Source: Montifringilla adamsi
Taxonomy: Eukaryota > Chordata > Aves > Passeriformes > Passeridae
Length of the DNA stretch: 64,000 bases
Assembly (NCBI GenBank): GCA_017590115.1
Contig: JAGGNK010006559.1
Span: forward strand, 10,680,162-10,744,161
Direction: 5' to 3'
Shown here: positions 37,701 to 52,025 of the stretch, in pieces
How the letters are laid out: every line of letters begins with the position of its first letter
Position numbering within the stretch: the first letter of the stretch is position 1
Translations under genes and position numbers: made by a program
The notes under the pieces: model-generated
What the model saw: only the letters and a program-made list of their open reading frames with translations
Told to the model about the DNA's origin: nothing
Database searches by the model: none

Positions 37701-40700
37701 CTTTTCTTGCCTTCAAAATTATTGACTTACCACTGTAAGTGCATGTTTATATTATAGACAGGACAATAGACTAGTAGCTGTGTGCTGGTTATATGTAACC
37801 TCTTATCAGACCTGCAGAAACAAATAGGGTATTTTCATGAAAATGTCAGCTTTGATATATCTCAATAAATACAGACATATGCAGCTGGCTATTTGCTAAT
37901 ATAGGTACATAATTAGATAAATTATCAGAACCCTGTTCTTGATCTAAATCTTGCATCTCCAGATAATTGTGGTAGGAATAAGAGTTTTAAAAGCTAATTA
38001 ATGTCCTTAATAATTATTGCAATTAATTGTACTGCCCTTATGCCAACTCAAGTTTAAAATAGTACATAATTAGGAAATGAAAGTTTCTTTTTGTATATAT
38101 TTTTTGTATAATACTTAGACAATAATAAAAAAATATTGCTGAAATGAAAGGTGTGTATATCTTTAAACTAATAGTATAATAAAAAATATGCATGATTTTT
38201 AATAGCTGTACTTCATTCAACAGTAAGGGTGTTATCGTATTAAAATGTGTAAACGACAAGTTTTTGAGGAACATGACTCACCAAGAGTATTTTCAAAGAA
38301 TAGTTTCAGACTTCCTTTAACACGTTTTGTCACTGCTAGAATATGTAGCCTTTTCAGTAAGTTAATATGATTTAACAGCATATGTGGTTTTCCATCATGA
38401 GATTCCTTTGTCTTTTGGTTCAATGATTTACACTTAAGAAATAGCAAAACACTTTACTCCAGGTGAAGTATTCAAGAAAAATATGAGAAAGTTTCCTTAG
38501 AAGTAGTGTTATTTGAAACACAAGGAAAAATTCTATATATGAGTCCCACATGTCATAAGATACCTTCAAATATAATTGGTAAATAAAAAAATAATCTTAA
38601 TAAACCAGTCACTCTCAGAGTTGCAGCCCATTATCTCTGTTCCTTTCTTCTTGAAAGCAAGTTTTAGTCTACATACAGAATGGTATTTATTGTTCTTTCA
38701 CAACAAATAGAATGTATGTCCCCTTCATTGCTTCCCAGCTATCACTCAGTGAAAATATGCCAAATTCATGCATAGGCAGTGTTAATCAGTAATACTTTAT
38801 TGTACAAAATAAGCTCGATCCCTCTGTTCCTCTGGGCAAAGATATGAAACAGCCACGTTGCTTTAGATTTCTATCTGTATTTGAGTGTGTGTGATGTGCT
38901 CTAGTAAAAGTACCCAAAGTAACAGAGACGTGGTTAAATAACATATTTTAAATATTTATAAAATCAAATTATTTTCAAATCATCAAAGGATGATCTATAT
39001 CCTGATAAAGGAGAGATGTTTTCAAGGTATTATTGATTTTGATAAGAAATTACATGCCTGCTGGCAGGAGTATTATTTGCTAGTAAAAAAAAAAGAATAA
39101 AGTTGCTTCATATATTTTATGTGGTGCAGTATAATAGCACATCAATCCTGTGGGAATTCTATAATATTTTTTCTTATTAACTTCTAATTAAGCCTGAGTG
39201 ATTTTTAGAAGAGATAAACTGCCACATTTTTCAGTATCGTCTTTCCTTCTTGGTAGAGAATATCAGGTCTAAATCCTACTAATTTAGCCAGGAAAGATCC
39301 TGCAGTTTCATTCAGGGTAACTAATATTTAGTTGGATTTATTCCTCTTATAGACATCATTTGGAAGGAAGAGGAGCTAAACAATTTGTACAGCAAATACA
39401 TAAAAATGTTTCAAAATGAAGAAACTAACATTTGAGATTTATACAGTTTGACATCAGGTAAAACATGAAGATGTAAGTGAGGTTTTTTTATTTGCACAAG
39501 GACCCTGTTTGTTATCCCCCTCTAAAATTGTAGACATGCTATTTCCAGCCTAAATTCTTAACCTCATCACTTTATGTGGTCTGCATAAGAAGGGGAAGAG
39601 GCCTGTCTCTAGGAGGTGCATATAAATTGAGCCCTTTTATTTACAAATTCGATAAACTGATGCTTATAGTGATGGAGTGGATCTCCCGAAATGGAGGGCA
39701 CTAGACTGAGCAGGAGGGGTCAGCACTTCGGGGCTTTATCTCAGCCTAGAGGCATCCAACTGTGCTGGCAGCTTGTGGTGGTGGGAGATGGAATGCTGTT
39801 GTAGGGTTGTGCCATGTGAACACAGAAGGAAAACGTGAAAAACCATTGAGTTACCAGGATTCAGAAGGTGTTTGGTTAAGTCCCCACACAAAATACTTCC
39901 TAAGTTAGGAGTCTGAAAACAGTCCCTCCTCTAGCCTTAGAGATCGAGAGGATCTAGAGGCCAGATGGAAAGAGATCTAGAGGGTTTCTAGACAGTGAAT
40001 TTGAAATCTGAACAGTGAATTTGAAATGTGTCTATATATGTTTCATTGCCCCTCACCCCTTCTTGGTAGAGAATGTTGTGTATAATGATTTCTTTTAAAG
40101 TGTAAGTAGCAGAAGAACACTTACTGTGACAAATTCCTATCTCTAACACAATTTGCCGAAATTATTCCATCATTACTGTTGTATCAACAAACCAACAGCA
40201 TCCTGTGGTATCACCTATGTCCAAGACAGTGGTCAGACCAGGTACAGCACCACTGTAATCACCTGAGAACTGAAGCAGAAATGACACATAGCCTTGGGCA
40301 TGACCTAAAACTCGGATCAGCTGCAGGAAAACATTGCCAATAGCAAGTTGAGTAACAAGCTTACAAATTTGTTCCCAGTAATGTTTCTTGTGCAGTAAAC
40401 AGTTCCTATTTAAGGTCTCTCATCTCTTTGCATTTTATCTCATGAGATTTTTATTGTAGAATTTTATAATTAAATAACAGTAAAGATAAAAATGCAGGTA
40501 TTTTTATTTTATTTATAGCTGTGAAAGCATGCTTTACAATTTATCATTCAGTCCAGGAATTCAGTTATCTTAAAAGGAAAATAAATTTTTCAATGACAAG
40601 TAGCAGTTACGACTAAAAACTCTGCATTTACCACCAATAAATCTAATCTGCATGCATTAAAGAGGACAATTTTGCTGACACTTTTTTATTACTTGGTTCC

Positions 40701-43700
40701 ATAGTAATATTTCATCTGTTTCAGTATATGCATGTAATCAAAATAAAGAAGTAACTGAGATATCTCTGTTTTCTGACATGGTACCTGGCATTCTTAAAGA
40801 TTGCTGCCATGACACATTTATGTACTGTAAATTATAATAATTTTTTTTTTTTTTGTATCATAAATAATATTTAATTTGTTACCCAGAAGCACAAGATATT
40901 CTGTAGACATTTTACAGAAGAATGGCAGGTTGCTTTATTAATGCGCATGGTGAAAGGAGAATCAGGGGTTTGGTTTTGAAAAGTGACTCACCTGCTTCTA
41001 AAAAAAAAGGTTTCACATGTCCATCAAGGAAAAGGTAGAAGGCAATTCCCTGCAAGTAAGCAATAGCTATCAGAATGCATTAGGCAGGACTAACTCATGC
41101 ACTACCTTCATACTCTTGACCTTCCAGACACATTTGTAGGTAACGTTGATTCTTCTGACAGCAGACACAAATCCTCACAGTTCTGTGGGCAGATATTTCA
41201 GTTCTGTATTGAAACTATATTTCCCGTAGCATCAAGTCAATCATTTCTGTAAGACAGAAATTTTGAGTTATACAGCAGTACAATGCATGCTATAGCCTAC
41301 ACTTTGCAAAATATAGCCATGATCTTAGAATGCTCATACCAAGATAAGTTTCTTCTGCATGGCAGTTGGAGAATGGTCTAATCTGAGCCTAATCATCAGT
41401 GTCAGGCAGCAATAAGGCAGCAGCTTGAAACACTCTGAAAGGGGTTTTTTGGATCCAAACTTTCAAGACCTAGATGTTCCTGTAAAAGAGATAAGTAAGT
41501 ATATTGTGAGACAAAACAAGAACACAAAGAAGAAACAGCTTCCTAAAGCACTTCATTTGTTTGTTTGTTTCCAAAAACATCTACTGGAAATTTGCTGTGA
41601 GAATACATATAAGTTGAATTTGTAGCTTTTATGTGAGTCCTCTTTTGAATATATATTGATGTTAAACTGGATTTATGGGATTACCAGTGCATTTCACTTT
41701 CTTCTCAGATATTTGTAATATTAGAAAGGTTACATAAGTGTTTGTTTGCCATCATCTCATTCTACATTTTCAGTACAAGGCCTTTCAGTCTGGGTGCAAG
41801 CACAATAAAAAAAAAAAAAAGTAATAAAATACAGATTTTGTAAAATACATAAAGTGTTATATCCTGGCCACAGTCCAAGAAAAATTGCAGGCTTTATATA
41901 GAGCTATGCATTCTGTCAGCATATATATTGTTCTGTGACACAGTTTAGGCAGAAAAGAAGAAAACATGGGAGAACTTGCTGAGATTTGCACTGTCACCTT
42001 TGTGCTACCAGCTTTGCCCATTGTTTGCCCTGCCTTCATCTATAATTGGAAGCAGATGTTGGGTAACTCAATGGCATCTCAACTCTCTTACCTATGTGCT
42101 GGTGCCCTGCTCCTTTGCCCCATCCACATGCTGCCAGAATAGGGCAGCGTGGCTTAGGGTCCAGTTCTATCACCTATGTCCCTGGCATGAAACTGTCTCC
42201 ATGGGAAAATGGGATTATAAGGTGTGGCTTCAGTTCAAAAGACCTCAGAAGTATCCAAGGAAATGGCAAACGCTGAAAGAGGGGAAGGGAAAATATACAG
42301 GAAATTTCTTCATGTATGAGTAGAATAATTTTGGAAGTAGGTGTTTGAACAAACTCATCTTCCTTCTTTTAAAAGCTGTAAAAATTTACTGTTGTCCAGA
42401 GATAAGCCTTTTCTCTCCTTGCTTCTGTCAGGGAGGCTGCATCCATAGCAGTGTTGAAAAACCAGTGTCTTGTTACCTCAATATTTTCTTTTCACCTATG
42501 AAGCTCAATGTCTTCTATATGTTACCGATAAAATGTTCTGTCTCTTACCACTAGAAGGTGAGGATGTTGACGACCAACTTTGGGAATCTGTGTCCTGAGA
42601 CAAAGACTGCAAAAAAGCAGGAAGGGTTAAGGGATACCACTTTCCTCACAACACTCGAAAGAAGCACCCCCAAAGTCTTGTGACACCAACCATATTTGGT
42701 TCTCAAAAATTCCAAAATAGGCTCTGTTATTTCAGCTGTTTGGCTGGGAGCTTTGTCAGCTGATAGTCAGAATAACTCAGGAATGATATGGATCTGTTCC
42801 TGGATTATTCAAGACGCTGAACAAAAGAAGGTATCCAAAGGTTCTTGGAGACCTGGAACTGCGTGCCTGTCTCTCTTTCTTGTCCAGCAAATATTTGTAT
42901 GAGATCTGTGTCTAACCAGGCAAGGATTTGAGGACTGTACCAATTAGGCTTAGAGGAGTTTTTCTCAGATAAAAAAATTTCACGAATTCCAATGATTCAT
43001 CATCACTAAATGCTTTGGGGTTTGCATGCAGTATTTTTCTCTCTCCCAGTTTCAGCAGTACATTGGAGAGATTGTCACAAAATTATTTTCCCAATGTCCC
43101 TAGAAAAAGGACTGAAAACCTGGCAGTTTAATGCAAACATTTCTAGATCACTGGATCTCCCTCACTGTCAAAGATGATCAGATAGAGACTGACTGTGACC
43201 ATGAGGCTCAGTGAGTGTGTGGTGCTGAGCCTGCTCTCCAAGAACTTTCCCTTAGGTGAAGTCTTTCCTGCAAATAAAAGACAGTCAGGGTAGTTGCATG
43301 ATTTTTCTTGGTTGTAGTTTCACACTGTGTTAGCTCCAACTTGACATTATGCATGTTTGACCGATGCCAGGGATTTCATGATGTTAAATTTGGGAAGTGG
43401 ATAGGATGAAGCTGAAGTTGAATGGGAGGATGTTGTGTTGTGTGTGGGAATTACGCCTTGTGGAGTCCACATTTTGGTGGATTGGCAGATACAGAGCTCT
43501 CATATTGCATCGATGGGAAAGTCAACTCAGAAAGGATTGGGAGGTTTTGAGTCTTCTTAAAAATGTTTCAACTAATCACCAAGTTGCCCTGAGACCAAAA
43601 GAAGGTGAACAGAACTGAAGAAATTAATTATTCAGAATACCTTGACAGACATAGTCTTTCACTACAGCAGAGAGGGAAATTTGGCATTTGATGAGCATTT

Positions 43701-44189
43701 TATAACTGTTTTTCATTTGGTCTTAGAAAAATGCTCTAACACCTTTAGAAAAAGAAATTACCTTAAGAGTTCAGAGTTCTACTAAGTATTCTACTAAAAA
43801 GCAGTAAAGAACATTTCAGCTATTATATATATGAAGTTTTTGTAAATTGCATTTTTCTTTCAAGAGGGCTCACTAGAAGTATACTGCCTTGAAAATTCAC
43901 TATTCCTCTTCTTTGTTAGCTCCACCTCCTATCCTCAAATTTGAGGATGGAAGATGCAGTCCTAATAGTGTAACCAGTTTTAAAAGTTTATAAATTGAGG
44001 CAAAGAAATTATTGTGGGACTTTATGCTAATAACTCATGTTTCAACACAAACATATTGTGATAAACCTTGTCAGTCAGAAAGTATTGATTTAACTTCACA
44101 CTAAAAATTTGTGAAGTTACATCAATATTTTCTGACTGATATTTTTTTTTTAAATATCAACATGAATGGATTTCTTTCTGTTTCCTCAG
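28742..44189. other. DOK6 intron 3, long repeat-poor segment
   Basis: About 15.4 kb, strongly AT-rich, with no interspersed repeat that I can name and no exon until 44190. Minor items are a POU octamer ATGCAAAT at 30223-30230, A or T runs near 34180, 34363, 40842 and 41807, a 17-bp direct repeat near 37129-37160, a 15-bp direct repeat near 39996-40030, and GC-richer patches at 39660-39980 and 42000-42290 that I could not identify. Confidence 0.55.
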
Positions 44190-44309
44190 AGCTAGAGGCA
44201 GAGGAGTGGTGCAAGCATCTTTGCATGGAATGTCTAGGGGCCAGGCTCAATGACATAAGTCTTGGGGAACCAGATTTGCTTGCTGCTGGAGTCCAGAGAG
44301 AACAAAATG
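44190..44309 (+). CDS. DOK6: DOK6 internal coding exon (PH C-terminal helix and PH-PTB linker)
   Basis: The acceptor is TTTCTGTTTCCTCAG and the donor is GTAAGTAA. Two leading bases complete the Glu codon begun in the previous exon, 39 codons follow, and one base is left for the next exon. The peptide includes [15 protein letters not shown], the amphipathic C-terminal helix typical of PH domains with its invariant Trp, then [16 protein letters not shown], the linker shared by DOK4/5/6. By recall it covers about human residues 98-136. One residue differs from the human sequence as I remember it: Ala in LGARLND where I expect Thr. This is a mild change and no sign of decay. The exon sits between introns of 28.6 kb and 9.8 kb. 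The paralogue DOK5 is the main alternative, but HLCMEC and [10 protein letters not shown] favour DOK6. Confidence 0.95.
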
Positions 44310-47300
44310 GTAAGTAACTTTTTATTTACTCCTAGGTCCATTCTTAGATGATATCCCATTTCATCTTTGCTTGTGCTTGTTGTTGTGAGGACTTTTGCTA
44401 GTAGCTGGAAGCACATCCTTAGTAACTAAACATTTGGATATGCTTTTGAAGCTCAAGCCTATTTTTTTTTACAAATAAAGATTATTAAATTCCATGCCAA
44501 ATAATACATATAGAGTGACTTTGTGTCTTAATTGTGTTCAGATTTCCCTGTCATGGGAAATGATGGCCATGACCCTTCTGTTTCTGGAAATGATGGCTTC
44601 TGTGCAGAGGAATAAAGCAGCAGCTGTTGTTTTGCAGCCTTTTAAGGACAGTGATGAACATACCAACAGCAATATGAACTACAAAACACATATTTGCTTT
44701 AAAATCCTACTCCTCTTGAATATTGAAGTCAGGATCATCTAAATGCTGTCAAATATGGGTGAAAAGGGCAGTGACAGATGTTAGTCAGCGCTAAGCCTGA
44801 GTTGTAAGTCTTCATCTAAAGGCTATTTGGATTAGACACATGCACAGCAAGAATGCTAGTGGATGGAATAGGCAATAACAAAAGAAAATCTGTGATTACC
44901 CTGTCATTTAATTCCTATTAATGAACACGAGGGCAACACAAAATGTGCTCATTTAGTCCTCCCTAAATTACAGCTCTCAATGATTATTACTGTCTTGATG
45001 CTTTTATAAGATCCAACAGCTTTCAACAAAGTAATAACACACCCTGCCTCAATGGTCATAAAATATCAAGCCAGCTATCATTATAAACAAAATTACATAA
45101 TTAAATTATAGAATGTATGGCACTGTATTTATTATATTATTTCTCTGAACCTAATAGCACACAGCATGAAATATACAGAAATCTTCAAGGAATTCTGTTC
45201 AAAAAGCAGACATGTTGAAATGGGATTTAAAAGAAGTTCAAATGTTCATAAAGTTGTTTACCTGCTATGAGACACAGAATTCAATTTGTAGTCTCAAACT
45301 ACTTTACAAAGGGAGAGCTCCTAATGTTGTAGGAAAGTGATAATGATCAGACAGCACTCAAAGCACCCCATCTGCTATATGTTCATAGGCTATAGGTATA
45401 AAACTCATCTGCATGCTACTGAAGAGAGAACTGTGTGAACAGGTGGAGGTCTTTCACAAATGTGAAAGGAAATAAACCTCGTCAAAAAGCCTGGGATGTG
45501 AACAGAAAAGTAGTTTGAAATTTGTCAAGCTCTTTCTGCAGTGAATTCATGTACTTTCCAGCAGCTTTTGGACATAGATGCCAAATATTACATTTTATCA
45601 TGTCCTTGAAAGAGATCCAGTTATATAAACATGACCTCCAGGAGGCATATTTTAGTTCTGTTGTATGAACTAGTCTTGATTCAACTGCCTTAGTCTAGAA
45701 ATTAATTGCAGTGTTACCAACCAGCATATATGACCATAATTAGCACCTTTATTGTTCTAAGTAAATAAATGAAAGGAAACAAAGAGGCAAAGCATGTATT
45801 TGTTGTACAAATCGCATGAATAATAATGCATGGAGGGTATCATTAGCTGCATTCTTTTAAAACAAGTGACTGAATACATATAATCCAATATTTGACAAGA
45901 ATGCTCTGCTAAATCATTAGTTACAGTATCTCAAACAAGTAATTCTGATACCTATCCTCATCCTTCCCTCATCCCCTTGATGCACAACTTTGCATTTTAA
46001 TAAGCATGTTTGAAATTCAAAGTTGTCTTGTTCAGAGGCAAAACAAATTCTGTTGTGGATGTCTTTTAATCAACTTAGAAGGAGGAAAAAGTGCAGAGAT
46101 TCTTACTATAGGTATGAAATTTGACATTTTCTTCATTTATCTGTGCTGTAAGAACCTGCAGTTGCACTCAAATTCCTGTAGCAGATTTCTTCAGTTGAGT
46201 GGAACCATGCCTTCAGTTTACACTGGTTATCTTATCCTGCAAACCTGGCAGTGTCATTCCCCACGTGACAGTGTTATTGAGAAGGTGACTGGTTCCAGGG
46301 TGGAATAATTTGTTGATTTGGGTGACATTATTTCAGATTTTTAGTTTATTTCCTTGCATTTTCCCCATATGCAGCTTTTACACACACATGCTATCAAAAA
46401 CAGTAGTTCAAAAGATACCTCAAAAACTTTTGAAAGTGTACTGAACTTTTGCTTATAAATATTCTTGTTGAGCTTTTGTTGCCCTGAAACTGAAAGGTCA
46501 AAGTTAATTTTACAACTGAAAATTCATGGACAGTGGCTATGTGTATGAAGTGTCTAAAATCTTGCTCTTTTTGAAAATAGCATCTGTGTCACTCTTTGGG
46601 TAATTTTTATTTTTTTTTGTGTTACATAAAAGCTGAATACCAGAGTACTACCTTTGTACTACCTTTCATTTCTTTAAAACATATTGCAAGTGTGTCAACT
46701 TCATAGAATTTCTCTTGAGTTAGTCCTCTTGAGTTAGTCAATTTATTGAAACTGAGATGTGAGAATACAGTTTGTAAAACATGTAACAGAGTCTCACAGC
46801 CTCAGCATATAGTTTTATACAAGTTCTGTTGCCTGACCCATACAAAGGCTTTCTTTCACGTCACTGAACAAAAGATTTCTTACTGTTTGAGCAAGACCAT
46901 ATATTCTAAAAAATATTATAGTGCTAATGGGTTTTCAGTTTTGGATGTTTATTTTTTTTTTCACTTTTAAAGGCTAAAAGACATTGAATAATGGTGTCAT
47001 ACTGTTCAGATCTCTATGATATAACAGGTGTTAATACATTAATCCCAAAAGAACAGGTGTATGAAGCATTAATTGCATCCCATTCCACTGAGGTTTCTTC
47101 AAATAGTTGCTTTTCACTAAAGATTTTCTGAAACGTGTAAAATTTGGTAAAGATACTTCTTCGGACTAGAAAAGCTAACCTAATAAGGTGGGGTTTTTTT
47201 CATTAACTGCTTTACCTTTTCCAAGAGATAATACTTTTAATATGCAGTGTTCTTCATGTGTTCAACTACTTCTCCATTCTTGTTCTTAAAGGACATTTTA

Positions 47301-50300
47301 ATGCTGTAAGGGTGTTCACCAAACATATCAGATAAATAAATTTGCTGTCTCTCAAAAAAATCCCCAACTTTCTGATGTATAGATTTGTAGTCTCTGGTGT
47401 GACCACCAAAGCCACTACACTCAGTTTGAAACATTTGAAATAATTTCTCGTAATTGCTATTGTTTATGCCCTGGGGCCACTAAAATTGCTACCTGATACT
47501 TCTATTTTTATACACAAAAAATTAAATTTCAGAAAATACTTGGTAAAGAAAATCTGCACGGTTTCTCATTCATATAAACATTTGTTTAACACATTTTTTT
47601 AGTATTTCTGAGCCTGTTTATCCCCCCAGTCTCGCACTTATGGTCCTTCTGAGATGAGCTTTAGATTTGAGAAGGGAAGACACTTGATTCTCTGTGGCAG
47701 GAATGGAACAACATGGTTTGCAAACAAAATTGCTCCAAAGGCTGGCAAAACTCTTGTCTGGTGTGCAAAGGCCGTACAATCACAAGGCAGACCTGTCACA
47801 TGACAATAGAAATCTAAGGTACCTGAAAGAGGCATTCTTTAATAGCTCTGGTTGGTCAGTAAGTGCCAGTGGGATCTGTTTCAGCATATTTGAGATGTTG
47901 TTTGAGCCTCCAGCACCGAGCAGTTCTGCAGTGGTGGCAGCAAAATAAGGCAAACTGTAGAGCTGGCCTGCTTCTAGCAGAGGGCTCTGCTGCTGTGTCT
48001 TGTAGGAAGGATAGAGAAGAAATCTAAGCTACTCTTATGCAAAGCACATCAGTAACAGGAAGCTTCTCACTGGATTTCAGCTCCATTATTGCTTTCCAGA
48101 AGTATTACCACAACTCTTGCTGTGCAAACTCTGCTGCAGAAAATGACTATTAGGTGGTTTTCTTTAGAAATTTAAGGCTCACAACTAATGGCTGCTTAGC
48201 TTGGAATGATGCACAAATTCCAATTAAATTGAGATGTGAAATGAAGCTTCTGTGGCTCTCCAGCCATTTTACCTTCTCTCTCCTGCAAATCTAAGTGATT
48301 TGTTGGTGTACCTCAGCCCTATAGCAGCAGAAACTTTGTTTCTGTTTAAATTTCTTTTCACACTGAACATGGTCTCTAGCATTTAGTAACTTCCCTTTAG
48401 ATTATTTGCTGAAAAATTAAAATACAGTATGAAAGCAAAAGCAGTAGAGGCCTCACTTCAGAATCCTATTCAGGTAATTTATTTAATATAATGGCAGTGA
48501 AGTTTTATATGCAATGATAAGAAAAGTAATAATACACAGTTATAACTCCATGAAAGAAAATCTTGACTAAGTTGGATTTGATTACACTGTTGACAAGTCT
48601 TTTAAGCAATATGCTGTGATTCTTTCATGCACATTTCATAATCCTTAGGATTCTCAAGCTGCTGCTAGAAGAAGTTGTGAAAGTAGAGTGTTGACTTCAT
48701 TTGGAAGAACTGGAAGCTTCCTTTCCAGCTCTCAATGCATTTGGAAGCATTTGCAATACACCCCAAAATGTAATGACAAAAACAAATTTTGGGGTTTTGG
48801 GGTTCTTTTTTAATTTATATTATCCCAGGTGATGTCATATCTAGAATTTCTCCATTCTCACAAAGGATAGTATGTCCAATGTGTCACTATTTTCATTCTT
48901 TATAAAAGGAAGCAGTTTGAAAGATGTCATCCAAATGGACAATATACAATAACAGACTATATTTAATGTGAAAAAGAAATCAGAATATTCAAGATAATAT
49001 TGGTTAAAAAGGCATTATATGTAGACTATTAATAAATTCAATTTTTAGGAGCAGGTGCATCTCTTTGGGGAAGACTCTATTTCTATCAGTTTTAAATACT
49101 AAATAATAGCACTAAAATAGTTGAATACTTGTACTAAATAATTTTCTATTAAATGTTTCTTGTACTAAAACATTTTCTATTAAACTTTACTTGTAAACTT
49201 GATGTAAAACTTGAAGAAAATGGGCAAATGTTAAAATGCAAATTTCTAAACTGAAGAAAACGCCAGATCCATCCTTTGCTGCTATATCTTATTTACTCCT
49301 AACTCAGTCCTGTGACATCAATATGAGGCTTTTTAATTATGTGTTTTGAGGCTTTAATTTTTTAAAAAAAAATTACTCCATGATAAATCCAATTTTTATT
49401 TTCAACGTCTGGAAAAGTTTGAAAGATAATTGAATTTTTGCTTTTCTCCCTGCCTAATATTTAAATTAGTATTTAATAAAATTACTTCCTTTGTAAGGTT
49501 TTTGTTCTTTCATTGGTCTTCCACACGAGCAGCAGTCTTGCTTCCTGGATTTTAATTGCAAGAAACTCATTAATTCTTGTTAGTAAAAATGTAGCTTTTC
49601 ATAGTGAACAACGTCCTTGAATCCTCAGAAAAGGATTATGAGGCATTTTTTTGTGCTACATATTGAGATTACAAATGACAGCCAAAGCATAGAGACTTTG
49701 CAATTACATTCACAGAGCTGACTTGTTTTAGGGCATTTTCTAGGGTCTGTAGGATATCTATAATTTAATACATAAAAGCACTTTGCATGCTTTTTTATTC
49801 ATCTTCTGTTATCCTTAATCCATTTTTATACAATAGGTTTGTTTGTTGGTTGTTTGGTTTTTTTTGTTTGTTTTTTTTTTTAATCAGTGAAACACAATTT
49901 TATTCAGAAAAGGAAGGTGTTTACAGTTTTAATGTTAATCCAGTGAGACTTCAGATTCTTCTACTACTTACCTCTGAAACAATTTGAAGTATTTACCTAC
50001 CTTTATATTTTTATTGAGATGCTTACATTTTTAATGAATGCAAAGCAGAATATTTATAAGCAAAGGAAAAAAATTTCTTCTGAAATCCTGGTTCCTCACT
50101 GCATACAGCAGAAGGGAAACATTCTAATAGCCCTGAGATATGAATAAACACAAAATGCTGCACCTTCCAGACTTTAAGCTCTCTTTTCACCTGAAAATTA
50201 GCCACAGTTGGTCAGCAGCAAAAGTTTCACAGGCGGAGGAGTTTCTTTCACATATAAATTGAATATTTGCTTTCAAGTCCTTTACTTATTTATGTAGGTG

Positions 50301-51978
50301 CTAGCAACTTGGCTGTCACCTTCTATAAGTAATTTTTTACCCATCATTAAAGCTGAAATGAAACCAAGCATCTGGACTGCAAAACTGCAATGTCATCTGG
50401 TCGGTTTTCCAGCTGGGACGATTTAACCAATGGAATCCAGTGATAAAATGGCAGCCATCAGGATCACTGGGCTCCCATCATTTTGCTCCCCCCAGTACAG
50501 CTGGAAGGCCGAGAGCATTTTGGAGTTGCTGCCAAGTCTCTGTCTCAGTCAATATGCTCATTTTCATAAAGACCCTTATGCTCCTATGGCCTGGAAAGCA
50601 TTATTAAATGTCGTATTCTTGCCAAAGCCCCAATGCTAAACACCTTTACATGCACTAAGTGTATGATGAAGCATTGCTCTGCTTTTTCAAGGAGATGGGA
50701 AAGAGCAGCCACATTGAGTGAAATAATAAGTGTAGCAATATATCAACATTTTTTTCTCATCCTTGCTCCCCTATTCCCTGAACTTTGCTCTCACCTGTTC
50801 AGAGAAGGGTGATAGGAATAGGAATCCTGGGTGCTGAGGAATTGTTCCTGTTTAGTCCCAGTCTTATCTTGCCCAAAGCATCGCATCTACTTGTTTGGTT
50901 TCTTCCATCTCCCTACTTTCTGCGTCCCTTATTAACTTCTATTTGCTGAGTTTTACTAGCCAATGGATTGTTATTATCTCATCCTACTCATATGCAGATG
51001 GTATCTGAGCCAAAGAGAAGCAAAATAACCTATTCAATGTCATTCAGAAGATTTGGTGTCAGAATTCAGCTGGGATACCCAAATCTGGCCTATGATGAAT
51101 GTTTGGTTTTGCCTGGATAAGTTTAAGGACAAAACATGCCACTAAAGATGGAATGACTGTATTGCCATTAACTAGATACCTGCTCAAATATTTTCTGAAA
51201 TGGAAAAATTTGACCCTGCATGTTAATTAATAAAACCATTTAATAGAGTCTACACCTTTCCATGTCCTCAGCTGCCCGTTATGCAAAAGTGTCGTTTTTG
51301 TTCCAAAAGTAAATCTATCCATCCTCAATCTTCTCCAGCACATATGTTTGTACGCTTGTTTTTTTTGCCAATTTGATTCAGTTCCAAGGGTGCTACGTTT
51401 TGCCCTGGAGCTGATGTTCACTTTAATCAGACATACTTCCTTTAATCCCTGACATCTCACCTTAGACACTGACCTCCCATGCAAAGTCAGCAAATGTCTC
51501 CTGACAGTTTGAGGATACCATATGTCCTGAATGCCCTTCATACAATAATATCCTCAAACACATCAGAGAAGTTGAGCATTTCATGACTAACCTGGTAACA
51601 TCTAAAGCAAGTTGAAGTATTTTGTGCCTTCCACACAGCAGTTTAATGTTAGCTTCAAAAAATAATTGTACCTTTTCATTTTCTCTGCTGTCTGAGGCAT
51701 TCTGTTGGTGAAGATGGGGGAAGATTTTTATTCTCACATAGTAACCCCATCCCCCATAGATACACTGTGTTATTTCGTGTCATGCAAGAGAGAAAGAGCT
51801 GACAGGCCAGTTACTGCATCTTGCTTTCAAATAGATGAGGGAAGTGGCAATAACTGACAACCCAGCAATGCAAAGCTGGAGCTAATACATGATAAAAGTA
51901 CACCTGCCCAGCTGCGAGGAATTTCTGCGTGATGATCCCAATGACATATGGATACTGAAAGGATTTATATACATATTC

Positions 51979-52025
51979 ATAGATAGATATAGATATAGAT
52001 ATAGATATAGATATAGATATATATA
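51979..52025. repeat. (ATAGAT)n / (AGATAT)n microsatellite
   Basis: About seven hexamer units follow two GATA units. It gives a false Ile/Ser/Tyr/Leu repeat frame on the minus strand. Confidence 0.95.
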
